Positions 1 through 6,379 of a DNA stretch of 12,641 nucleotides are shown here, piece after piece. The notes beneath the pieces were generated by a model. That model ran no database searches. It worked only from the letters and a program-made list of their open reading frames with translations, and was not told the origin of the DNA. The stretch's first letter is position 1. Every line of letters begins with the position of its first letter. The DNA comes from an uncultured Hyphomicrobiales bacterium (GTDB taxonomy: Bacteria > Pseudomonadota > Alphaproteobacteria > Rhizobiales > Beijerinckiaceae). The stretch covers positions 1-12,641 of the forward strand of contig CAIVAX010000577.1 of the NCBI GenBank assembly GCA_903903935.1, given 5' to 3'. The position numbers were made by a program, and so were the translations under genes.

Positions 1-624
1 GAGCCCGATCCTGTGCGCGGCCTTGCGATGCGCAAAACCAATCTCATCCCCGATGTGATGAATACAGATTTGCCTTTGGACAATCGTCGCTCGCCCGGCT
101 TCCGCCGCATCGAGCCCAGCATGACAGGCAATAAATTCTATCTCTGGATTGGTGAGCATCAGATCGGGCGTTATTCCAAGGCCCATGGCCATGCTTCGGG
201 TCCGGTCCTCATCTGCTTGAAGGGCAAGGGCTATACACATACATGGCCCACCTCTTATGGCACTCGCCCTTGGGAATCGGGTCATGCGGATAAGGTGCGC
301 CGGGTGGATTATGAGCCCGTTGGACTCGTCACCGCAGCCCCTATGGCCAATGATTGGTATCACCAGCATTTTGCTGTCGGGACAGAGCCTTTGCGCCTCA
401 CCGCTTGGTATGGCCCGCGCAAGCCCGGCCTCAATTGGGATGCAGCCGCCCCCGGCTCCAAGACCATAGACTTTGGCGCTATCGATATTCGCGATGGCGG
501 CACAGCCATTCCCTATGATGAGGAAGATCCCGCCGTGCGCCGCGATTATGAGGCTTTGCTCGCCAAGGATGGCGTAAAAAGCCGCATGGATCCCAAGCTT
601 TATGAGCGCCCGCCGGGGATCTGA
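1..624 (+). CDS. Cupin-fold protein, 3' part of a gene cut by the window start
   Basis: The reading frame is open to base 1 with no stop (it reads E-P-D-P before the first GTG at 13), so this is probably the C-terminal part of a longer protein and neither the GTG at 13 nor the ATG at 28 need be the real start. About 207 residues are visible. A cupin-like core can be seen: an HxH pair in KAHGHASG, then a glycine-rich turn and aromatic strand (KGKGYTHTWP), and later a second histidine motif, WYHQHF, in the place of the second cupin metal-binding strand. From family knowledge, such proteins are small beta-barrels that usually bind a metal. Many are dioxygenases or isomerases of aromatic or sugar compounds, but I cannot name a substrate. 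The tail (DPKLYERPPGI) is non-catalytic. The gene ends just before a strong intrinsic terminator and is therefore the last gene of its transcript. Confidence 0.75.
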   Translation, partial: EPDPVRGLAMRKTNLIPDVMNTDLPLDNRRSPGFRRIEPSMTGNKFYLWIGEHQIGRYSKAHGHASGPVLICLKGKGYTHTWPTSYGTRPWESGHADKVRRVDYEPVGLVTAAPMANDWYHQHFAVGTEPLRLTAWYGPRKPGLNWDAAAPGSKTIDFGAIDIRDGGTAIPYDEEDPAVRRDYEALLAKDGVKSRMDPKLYERPPGI

Positions 625-654
625 GGACAAACTTGGCGTGTGCATAGAAAAAAG

Positions 655-681
655 CCGGGCTGGCCCTCCCAGCCCGGTTTT
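655..681 (+). terminator. Intrinsic terminator of the cupin gene
   Basis: A perfect 9-bp GC-rich stem (CCGGGCTGG at 655-663 with CCAGCCCGG at 669-677) closes a 5-base loop and is followed by TTTT. A run of A lies before the stem, so it could also act weakly on the other strand. It sits 30 bases after the cupin stop codon and separates that gene from the export lipoprotein gene. Confidence 0.85.
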
Positions 682-907
682 GCTAGATAGGTTGCGGTTC
701 GATTTTAACGATTCATTGTCTAAGTTTAAGATTTTTCATCCCTAAATGGTAAAAAAGTGCAATCTCATCAATGCATCTTCTAACTTCCCTTGGGCTCAGG
801 CGTGCCTGCTGGCTCGAGGGGCAGGGTCATTGGGTGTGGCGTTTTGGGCACATGGGTGAGCCGATCGGATCTGCCCAAAGTGATTCGGTGCTGAGCTATT
901 GACCCAT
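682..907 (+). other. Upstream region of the polysaccharide-export gene, no gene seen
   Basis: No credible gene lies here. Bases 690-780 are clearly richer in A and T than the surrounding DNA (TTTTAACG, TTTAAGATTTTT, GGTAAAAAAG), as expected of a promoter region, whereas 781-907 returns to the local composition and would be a long 5' leader if transcription starts in the AT-rich part. I could not find a -35/-10 pair with good spacing. TTGTCT at 716-721 is the best -35-like hexamer, but nothing convincing follows 16-18 bases later. An open frame on the opposite strand (780-1118) shows no protein-like features and appears to be a shadow. Confidence 0.4.
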
Positions 908-914
908 GGAAAGG
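908..914 (+). promoter_or_regulatory. Shine-Dalgarno site that decides the start of the export lipoprotein
   Basis: GGAAAGG lies five bases before the GTG at 920. This supports the GTG over the TTG at 899, which would give seven more residues but has no comparable ribosome-binding site. The ATG at 906 is in another frame and stops after five codons. Confidence 0.65.
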
Positions 915-919
915 TCGCT

Positions 920-2149
920 GTGATAGATAATTCATTGTTCTTGAGTAGGGGTCGCCGTTTGTCGCTGCACACCACGCGCTGGTTGGGGTCTGCCCTGCTG
1001 ATCGCGACTTTGGCGGCATGTTCAGCCTTGCCCGCTCAAGGCCCATCCACAGCCGATATGGTGAGCAATGCCAGCAATGTCTCCCCCTCGGCGGGCGGAG
1101 CCAATTATCTGCTCTCAAACGTCAATGATCGAACCGTTACCATTCTCGAGCGCCGTGGCCGGCCCAGTCTGGCCGGCAATTTTGGTGATTATCGCGGTCA
1201 ATCGCCCAATCAAGTGATTGGCATTGGCGATATGGTCGCTGTCACAGTCTGGGAAGCTGCCTCGGGTGGTCTGTTCTCAACTCCCGCCCTCAATGGAATG
1301 ACAACGGGGTCTCATTCTGCCGTTATTCCAGCCCAGCCCGTCTCGCGTGAGGGGACGATTACCATTCCTTATGCCGGCAGCGTTCGCGCGGCAGGTTTGA
1401 CGACACAACAGGTCGAAAAATCCATTGTTGAAAAACTCACCGGCAAAGCGATTGAGCCACAGGCTCTGGTCTCCATGGCGACCAATATTTCAAACTCGGT
1501 CACAGTGACGGGCGAGGTGATTGCCGGTGCCCGTATTCCTTTGTCGCTGCGCGGTGATCGCATTCTGGATGTGATCGCCACAGCTGGCGGCGTGCGCGCG
1601 CCCGTCAACGAGACCTTTGTTTCACTGGGCCGCAATAACACAACTGTGCGTCTGCCCATGCAGGCGCTGCTGAGCAATCCGCAAGAAAACGTCTATATGC
1701 GCCCGGGCGATATTCTCACTCTGATGCGCGAGCCGCAGACCTATACGGCCTTTGGCGCGACAGGACGCAATTCACTCATGCCCTTCGATGCCATTGGTGT
1801 TTCGCTCGAAGAAGCGGTGGCCAAGACAGGTGGTCTGCTTGATTTGCAATCTGATCCGCAAGGCGTCTTCGTTCTGCGTGCAGAGCCTGTGAATGTTGCG
1901 CGTGAGATTGATCCCAGTTTCAAAATCGAGCCGGGTCAAACGACAGTCAATGTCGTCTATCAGGCCAATATGCGTGATCCCAGCACTTATTTCTGGGCCC
2001 GCCGCTTCCAGATCCGCAACAAAGACATCATCTATGTTGCCACTGCGCCTTTGACAGAAGTGCAGAAAACAATGGGCATTCTCTCTTCTGTCTATGGTCC
2101 GGCTTTGTCGCTTGGCTCGATCTGTGCGCAATCAGGCGCGCGCTGCTGA
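920..2149 (+). CDS. Wza/GumB-type polysaccharide export outer-membrane lipoprotein (OPX family)
   Basis: This is likely the outer-membrane channel or periplasmic export component for a capsular or exopolysaccharide. With the GTG start the protein has 409 residues. A short basic N-terminus (RGRR) leads into a hydrophobic segment and a lipobox LAAC, so Cys34 should be lipidated and the protein anchored to the outer membrane. The polysaccharide-export domain follows at about 93-190, with the family signature VIGIGDMVAVTVWE near its start and GTITIPYAGSVRAAGLT later. Two SLBB-like modules follow: about 193-268 (VTVTGEVIAGARIPLSLRG, with an LDVIATAGGV turn) and about 275-373 (TYTAFGATGRNSLMPFDAIG, with EEAVAKTGGLLD). 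From family knowledge, OPX proteins work with a tyrosine kinase/co-polymerase (Wzc type) and Wzy/Wzx or an ABC exporter. None of these is within the window, so it is an orphan here. The family call is secure; the polymer exported is unknown. Confidence 0.88.
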   Translation: MIDNSLFLSRGRRLSLHTTRWLGSALLIATLAACSALPAQGPSTADMVSNASNVSPSAGGANYLLSNVNDRTVTILERRGRPSLAGNFGDYRGQSPNQVIGIGDMVAVTVWEAASGGLFSTPALNGMTTGSHSAVIPAQPVSREGTITIPYAGSVRAAGLTTQQVEKSIVEKLTGKAIEPQALVSMATNISNSVTVTGEVIAGARIPLSLRGDRILDVIATAGGVRAPVNETFVSLGRNNTTVRLPMQALLSNPQENVYMRPGDILTLMREPQTYTAFGATGRNSLMPFDAIGVSLEEAVAKTGGLLDLQSDPQGVFVLRAEPVNVAREIDPSFKIEPGQTTVNVVYQANMRDPSTYFWARRFQIRNKDIIYVATAPLTEVQKTMGILSSVYGPALSLGSICAQSGARC

Positions 2150-2166
2150 TCAGGCGCTGCCTGATC
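2148..2166. terminator. Hairpin between convergent genes, possible bidirectional terminator
   Basis: GATCAGGC (2148-2155) and GCCTGATC (2159-2166) form a perfect 8-bp stem with a 3-base loop. It begins inside the stop codon of the export lipoprotein and ends 3 bases before the stop codon of nudC. There is no T-run on either side, so termination is inferred from position and symmetry only. Confidence 0.5.
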
Positions 2167-2169
2167 CTA

Positions 2170-3162
2170 TCAAACATGGCCCTCGACAAAAGCTCTCAAC
2201 AGATGCGAGGCAATCGCAATATGTCCAGGCGGCAAAAGTCCGTCTGGATGCGCGCCAGCCAGCATGAGCTTGGCCTCCTGCTTTGAAAACCAACGGGCAT
2301 CTTCAAGCTCAGTATGGTCTATTGTGATTTCCCGCGTCACCGCCTCAGCTAGACAGCCAATCATCAAAGACGCTGGAAACGGCCAGGGTTGCGAGGCCAG
2401 ATAGCGCACGCGGCCAATCTCAATGCCAGCCTCTTCGTGAATTTCGCGGCGCACCGCCGCTTCCATCGTTTCGCCCGGTTCTAAAAAGCCAGCCAGTGCG
2501 GAATACATGCCTGTTCCAAAGCGCGCTTGGCGCCCCAGCAAGCACTGATCTCCATCAATGGCCAGCATGATCACAACAGGATCTGTGCGCGGAAAATGCG
2601 GGGCCTGACACGCGACACATTCGCGCTTCCATCCAGCTGAAGCCAGCACACTGGGGCTGCCGCAGACCGAGCAAAATCGGTGGCGCGCATGCCAATGCAT
2701 CATGCTTTTGGCCTGCGCCATCATGCCTAGAATATCGGGCTCAAATAATCCTTGAACTGCCAGAGCCCGCAGATCCGCCAAGGCGAGATCGGGTCTTTGA
2801 ACGAGAGAGAGCTGCGGGGGCATGTGCGGGTGAGTGAGAGCCAGATCAGCAGGCACATGGGCCGCATGATCGCTCAGCAAGCTGACAAAATAGGCTCTGG
2901 TTTGATCGCGCCCTAATAGGGCGACCTCTTGCACGGCGCCAAAACCCGCAACATCTTTGAGCCCAAACAGCGCCTGCGGGGCGCCAGAACTGGACTCCAG
3001 GATAAATTTATCCTGCACAATCGCAAAACTCACACTGGCCGGATCCGCTGTCAGCGTCGATAGAAGCCTAGCATCATCGCGCCCGGCCGAGAGCCGATCA
3101 AGCGGGTTGACGCCATAGCCAATGGCGGGGGAGCGATCTGGAAAAAGGCTAAAGTCAATCAT
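2170..3162 (-). CDS. nudC: NADH pyrophosphatase / NAD-capped RNA hydrolase NudC
   Basis: It hydrolyses NAD(H) to NMN(H) and AMP and, in characterised bacterial homologues, removes NAD caps from RNA. The 330-residue protein has the full NudC architecture: an N-terminal domain (about 1-150), a four-cysteine zinc ribbon (C164, C167, C182, C185; FCSVCG and CVAC), and a Nudix domain with an intact box at about 225-247 (G-x5-E-x7-REIHEEAGI). The diagnostic SQPWPFP motif at 257-263 separates NudC from other Nudix enzymes. I chose the ATG at 3162: reading on its own strand, AGG stands six bases upstream and the sequence begins MIDFSLFPD. A longer frame reaching 3294 exists, but it would run antisense through the SRP RNA gene and adds a stretch with no family resemblance. 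An ATG at 3168 directly abuts the AGG and is less likely. The gene is monocistronic here, divergent from ffs and convergent with the export lipoprotein. Confidence 0.93.
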   Translation of the reverse strand: MIDFSLFPDRSPAIGYGVNPLDRLSAGRDDARLLSTLTADPASVSFAIVQDKFILESSSGAPQALFGLKDVAGFGAVQEVALLGRDQTRAYFVSLLSDHAAHVPADLALTHPHMPPQLSLVQRPDLALADLRALAVQGLFEPDILGMMAQAKSMMHWHARHRFCSVCGSPSVLASAGWKRECVACQAPHFPRTDPVVIMLAIDGDQCLLGRQARFGTGMYSALAGFLEPGETMEAAVRREIHEEAGIEIGRVRYLASQPWPFPASLMIGCLAEAVTREITIDHTELEDARWFSKQEAKLMLAGAHPDGLLPPGHIAIASHLLRAFVEGHV

Positions 3163-3186
3163 GCGCATCCTAGTGTGATGTGACGA

Positions 3187-3192
3187 ATTATG
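3187..3192 (-). promoter_or_regulatory. Candidate -10 element for nudC
   Basis: On the minus strand the hexamer reads CATAAT, five of six matches to the sigma-70 -10 consensus, about 25 bases before the chosen nudC start. No good -35 hexamer stands 16-18 bases upstream, so this is a weak call. It lies in the 107-bp gap between nudC and ffs, which must hold both divergent promoters. Confidence 0.3.
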
Positions 3193-3234
3193 CGGCCCGC
3201 AGGGGGATGGGAACAGGAAAAAATCATCTCCTGC

Positions 3235-3263
3235 TTGCACAATCCCCAGCGCTAGTCCAAATA
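3235..3263 (+). promoter_or_regulatory. Candidate promoter of the SRP RNA gene
   Basis: TTGCAC at 3235-3240 matches the -35 consensus at five of six positions. The 17-base spacing points to CAAATA (3258-3263), a poor -10 but within an AT-rich patch. It would place transcription start at about 3270, exactly where the SRP RNA closing helix begins. That geometric agreement is the main support. Confidence 0.35.
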
Positions 3264-3269
3264 ACCCTT

Positions 3270-3363
3270 GGGAGGTTGGCGTTGGACGTACCACTCGCCA
3301 ATCGGGTCAGGTCCGGAAGGAAGCAGCCCTAACGAGAACGGGCGGGTCTTCGTCCAGCCTCCT
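3270..3363 (+). ncRNA. ffs: Signal recognition particle RNA, small bacterial (4.5S) type
   Basis: This is the RNA scaffold of the signal recognition particle. It binds Ffh and FtsY and directs co-translational membrane targeting. The nearly invariant domain IV sequence is present at about 3305-3328, including GTCCGGAAGGAAGCAG with the GGAA tetraloop at 3315-3318 closed by C3314-G3319. The two ends pair: GGGAGG (3270-3275) with CCTCCT (3358-3363, one G-T pair) and, inside it, TGGACG (3283-3288) with CGTCCA (3351-3356), giving the usual long hairpin of about 94 nt without an Alu domain. The ends are set from this pairing and could be off by a few bases. It lies directly upstream of dnaX, an arrangement often seen in alphaproteobacteria. 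No T-rich terminator follows; a 14-bp tandem repeat takes its place. Confidence 0.93.
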
Positions 3364-3419
3364 ACTGCAGCCATGCTACTGCAGCCATGCTATTGCAGCC
3401 ATGCTATTGCAGCCATATG
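3364..3419 (+). repeat. Four tandem copies of a 14-bp unit between ffs and dnaX
   Basis: Units start at 3364, 3378, 3392 and 3406. The first two are identical (ACTGCAGCCATGCT), the third differs by one C-to-T change, and the fourth carries the same C-to-T change and diverges in its last bases (ATATG). The array begins on the base after the SRP RNA closing helix. Fourteen is not a multiple of three and no gene runs through it. Successive CTGCAG motifs are self-complementary, so the array can fold into small alternative hairpins. Function is unknown: it may be a passive slippage product or part of the SRP RNA 3' leader/processing region. Confidence 0.9.
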
Positions 3420-3472
3420 CGTGAGACCTGGCACACGTCGGCAGGATCAGCAGGCAGAATACAGGGCCAAAG

Positions 3473-5410
3473 ATGAGCGACGGGCCTTCGTCCGAGACAC
3501 AGGATTTGCCAATGCCCTCACTGGGGCTGGATCTGGGCACTGCGCCACAGAGCGCGAGTGCTGTGCCCTATCGTGTGCTGGCGCGCAAATATCGTCCCGC
3601 CAATTTTGATGATCTCATCGGCCAAGAGGCGATGGTGCGCACTTTGGGCAATGCCTTTGCGCTTGGCCGCATTCATCAGGCCTATATTCTGACCGGCGTG
3701 CGCGGGGTTGGCAAAACCACAACGGCGCGCATTCTTGCGCGGGCTTTCAATTATGAATTGCCCGCCCGTGGCGATCAGCCCGCTGTTACCAAGCCCACCA
3801 TTCACATGCCTGATATGGGTGTTCATTGTCAGGCCATCATTGAATCGCGCCATGTTGATGTGATCGAAATGGACGCGGCCTCGCATACCGGCATTGACGA
3901 TATTCGCGAGATCATCGAATCGGCGCGCTATCGCCCGGTGATGGCGCGCACCAAAGTCTTCATCATCGACGAAGTGCATATGCTCTCCAAAGCCGCCTTC
4001 AATGGTCTGTTGAAGACATTGGAAGAGCCGCCAGAACATGTGCGCTTTTTGTTTGCCACCACAGAAATTGAACGCGTGCCCGTCACCGTGCGCTCGCGCT
4101 GTCAGCGTTTTGATCTGCGCCGGATTGAATCAGATGTGCTCATTCGCCATTTGTCGGGCATTTGCGACAAAGAAGGCGTTAAAATTGATGCCGATGCGCT
4201 GGCATTGATTGCACGCGCCTCTGAGGGATCGGTTCGCGATTCCTTGTCGATCCTTGATCAAGCCATTGCCCATGGCGGCAGCGCCGATCACATTAGTCTT
4301 GAAGGCGTTGCGCTGATGTTGGGGCTGGCCGATCGCGCCCGCATCATTGATCTGTTTGAATCCATCATGCGCGGTGATGTGAAGAGCGCACTGGATGTGT
4401 TGAAAGAGCAATATGATCTAGGCGCTGATCCTGCCCTTGTGCTGACGGATCTAGCCGAATTTGTGCATTTCGTCACACGGCTCAAGCTGATTCCAGATTC
4501 CAAGCTGGATGCTGCCGTCACTCAACAAGAGCGTCAACGCGGCGCGCAATTTGCGCAATCCCTTTCCATGCCAGTGTTGACTCGTGCCTGGCAATTGCTC
4601 GTTAAAGGCTTGGCCGAGATCAAGGACTCGCCACGGCCTTTAGCTGCCGCTGATATGGTGCTGGTGCGTCTGGCCTATGCCGCCGATTTGCCAACACCCG
4701 ATGATGTGTTGCGCCGCCTTACGCAGACGCCCAGCAAAGTCACAGGCGCTGATCAAGCGGGTGGATCTGCTGGCTCACCAAGAGGGCCCATGGCCTCGGC
4801 ATCGGGGCAGCCGAACATGTCATCGGGACAAGCCATTCTGGCTTCGGGACAAACGACAGCGCGCCCGATTTTGGCCAGCTCGCAAAGCGCGGTGCAATAC
4901 CAGCAGTCAGCGCCAGCTGTGGCAATTGCAGAGGCCAAAGATCTGCAGCCGCGCGTGCATCTGCACAGTCTAGAAGATGTGGTGAAGCTGGCGCAGGTGC
5001 ATCGCGATATTCAGTTGAAAATGGCGCTAGAGCGCGATGTGCATTTGATCCGCTTCGAAGAAGGCTCGATCGAATTTTCACTGGCTCCGGGGGCCTCGCC
5101 GCAATTGGCCGCAACCCTCATGCGCCGCTTGCAGGAATGGACGGGCTTGCGCTGGATGGTGGCGATTTCCAATGCGCCAGGTGGGCCCAGCCTCAAGCAG
5201 GTTGAAGACGCCAAAGAGGCCGAGCGGCTTGTGGGTGTGCGCGCCGAACCTTTGGTGCGCAATGTGCTCGAACGCTTTCCCGGTGCGGAAATTGTTGCGG
5301 TGCGCGGGCCCGAGCCTGTGGCGACGACTGCGCAAATCAGCCCAGTCAATGACGCCAGCACGGATGAAATCGGCTATAGCGATGATATCGATCTTGATGA
5401 TGATTTGTGA
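3473..5410 (+). CDS. dnaX: DNA polymerase III subunits gamma/tau (clamp loader ATPase)
   Basis: DnaX is the ATPase core of the clamp loader that places the beta clamp on primed DNA; the tau form also bridges polymerase core and helicase. The 645-residue protein shows a Walker A at 75-82 (GVRGVGKT), Walker B at about 162-169 with D166-E167, sensor region FATTEIE at about 194-200, and the SRC motif at 208-210 that supplies the arginine finger. The clamp-loader collar follows at about 245-400. A linker rich in G, S, A and Q (about 420-485, with repeated SGQ) leads to a C-terminal tau-type domain at 490-610 and an acidic tail (DDIDLDDDL). The zinc-binding segment after Walker A keeps only one cysteine (C119, in GVHCQAI), so the usual four-cysteine site is absent; as I recall, Rhizobiales DnaX proteins share this segment. 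No A-AAA-AAG slippery site is visible near the linker, so frameshift production of gamma is not indicated. The ATG at 3473 has only a weak AGGG upstream. ybaB follows after 9 bases. Confidence 0.95.
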   Translation: MSDGPSSETQDLPMPSLGLDLGTAPQSASAVPYRVLARKYRPANFDDLIGQEAMVRTLGNAFALGRIHQAYILTGVRGVGKTTTARILARAFNYELPARGDQPAVTKPTIHMPDMGVHCQAIIESRHVDVIEMDAASHTGIDDIREIIESARYRPVMARTKVFIIDEVHMLSKAAFNGLLKTLEEPPEHVRFLFATTEIERVPVTVRSRCQRFDLRRIESDVLIRHLSGICDKEGVKIDADALALIARASEGSVRDSLSILDQAIAHGGSADHISLEGVALMLGLADRARIIDLFESIMRGDVKSALDVLKEQYDLGADPALVLTDLAEFVHFVTRLKLIPDSKLDAAVTQQERQRGAQFAQSLSMPVLTRAWQLLVKGLAEIKDSPRPLAAADMVLVRLAYAADLPTPDDVLRRLTQTPSKVTGADQAGGSAGSPRGPMASASGQPNMSSGQAILASGQTTARPILASSQSAVQYQQSAPAVAIAEAKDLQPRVHLHSLEDVVKLAQVHRDIQLKMALERDVHLIRFEEGSIEFSLAPGASPQLAATLMRRLQEWTGLRWMVAISNAPGGPSLKQVEDAKEAERLVGVRAEPLVRNVLERFPGAEIVAVRGPEPVATTAQISPVNDASTDEIGYSDDIDLDDDL

Positions 5411-5419
5411 GGTTCTCCC

Positions 5420-5743
5420 ATGAAGGACATTATGGGCCTGATGAAACAGGCGCAGGCCATGCAGGCACGTATGCAGGACATGCAGGCCGAATTGGAGCGC
5501 ACGCTTGTGGAAGGCCAATCGGGCGCAGGTCTTGTGCGCGTGACCTTAACCGCCAAAGGCACCATGAAGGGCGTGACGATTGACGAGAGCCTGATGAAGC
5601 CTGAAGAGCGAGAAATCCTGGAAGACCTCATCGTCACCGCGCATGAAGATGCCAAGCGCAAGGGCGAGGCGCTGATGGAAGAGCGCATGAAATCGGTTAC
5701 CGCAGGCCTGCCTTTGCCCCCCGGCATGAAACTGCCGTTCTGA
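5420..5743 (+). CDS. ybaB: YbaB/EbfC family nucleoid-associated protein
   Basis: A small dimeric DNA-binding protein of 107 residues, the usual family length. It has a long, methionine- and glutamine-rich N-terminal helix (MKDIMGLMKQAQAMQARMQDMQAELE), a central beta sheet (GLVRVTLTAKGTMKGVTID), a second helix with an acidic-basic pattern, and the typical glycine/proline-rich tail (GLPLPPGMKLPF). From family knowledge it coats or bends DNA and is almost always coded between dnaX and recR, as here. GTGAGG at 5407-5412 gives a good ribosome-binding site seven bases before the ATG and overlaps the dnaX stop codon, so translation of the two genes is probably coupled. Confidence 0.95.
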   Translation: MKDIMGLMKQAQAMQARMQDMQAELERTLVEGQSGAGLVRVTLTAKGTMKGVTIDESLMKPEEREILEDLIVTAHEDAKRKGEALMEERMKSVTAGLPLPPGMKLPF

Positions 5744-5746
5744 TCC

Positions 5747-6352
5747 ATGGCGGAGACTCTTGGCGGGCCAGAAATCCAGCGCCTAATTCAATTGCTCGCG
5801 CGTCTGCCTGGGCTGGGTCCGCGCTCGGCGCGGCGTGTGGCGCTGCATCTTTTGCGCAAACGCGAAGACTTGCTTGGCCCTTTGGCTAAGGCGATGACCA
5901 TTGCGCATGAGCGCATTCTCATCTGCTCGGCCTGCGGCAATATTGATACTTCAGATCCCTGCACATTATGTTGTGATCCGCGCCGTGATCCTCATATGCT
6001 CATTGTTGTTGAGACGGTGGCTGATCTATGGGCTCTTGAGCGCTCGGGCGCCTTAAAGGCGCGCTATCATGTCTTGGGCGGAACTTTATCCGCGCTTGAT
6101 GGAATTGGCCCGCAGGATTTGCACCTTGATGCCTTGGTCAAACGCGTGAGCGAAGATCAGGTGCGCGAGGTGATCATTGCCGTCAATGCCACCGTCGATG
6201 GCCAGACTACAGCCCATTACATTACTGATCTGCTGACGCATCTGAATGTCAAAGTCACCAGACTTGCCCATGGCGTGCCAGTGGGCGGTGAATTGGATTA
6301 TCTGGATGATGGCACAATTCTAGCCGCCATCCGCAGCCGCACCTCTGTGTAA
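5747..6352 (+). CDS. recR: Recombination mediator RecR
   Basis: RecR forms a ring that, with RecF and RecO, loads RecA onto SSB-coated gaps. The 201-residue length is typical. In order it has a helix-hairpin-helix ([20 protein letters not shown], about 18-37), a zinc finger with C60, C63, C72 and C75 (plus an adjacent C76), a Toprim domain from about 83 ([16 protein letters not shown], then the motif [14 protein letters not shown]) and the conserved C-terminal segment [17 protein letters not shown]. It starts three bases after the ybaB stop codon, so it depends on the dnaX-ybaB transcript. It is the last gene of the cluster and converges on rmuC with 27 bases between the stop codons. Confidence 0.96.
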   Translation: MAETLGGPEIQRLIQLLARLPGLGPRSARRVALHLLRKREDLLGPLAKAMTIAHERILICSACGNIDTSDPCTLCCDPRRDPHMLIVVETVADLWALERSGALKARYHVLGGTLSALDGIGPQDLHLDALVKRVSEDQVREVIIAVNATVDGQTTAHYITDLLTHLNVKVTRLAHGVPVGGELDYLDDGTILAAIRSRTSV

Positions 6353-6379
6353 GATAGACGGCGGGCCGGTCCTCGAGCG

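Noticed and set aside
700-735. CtrA-type binding site (TTAA-N7-TTAA) upstream of the export gene
   Set aside because: TTAA at about 705 is followed at the right distance by TTGT and not TTAA, so it is only a half match.
780-1118. 112-codon open frame on the minus strand across the start of the export gene
   Set aside because: It is opposite a well-supported lipoprotein signal region, has an arginine/proline/tryptophan-rich composition typical of shadow frames, and shows no domain or ribosome-binding site.
3364-3419. The repeat array as a CRISPR
   Set aside because: The units are 14 bp and directly adjacent with no spacers, and there are no cas genes in the window.
3268-3609. 113-codon + strand frame across ffs, the repeat and the start of dnaX
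   Set aside because: It runs through the SRP RNA and the 14-bp repeat in another frame. Its cysteine-rich composition comes from the repeats, and it overlaps the true dnaX start.
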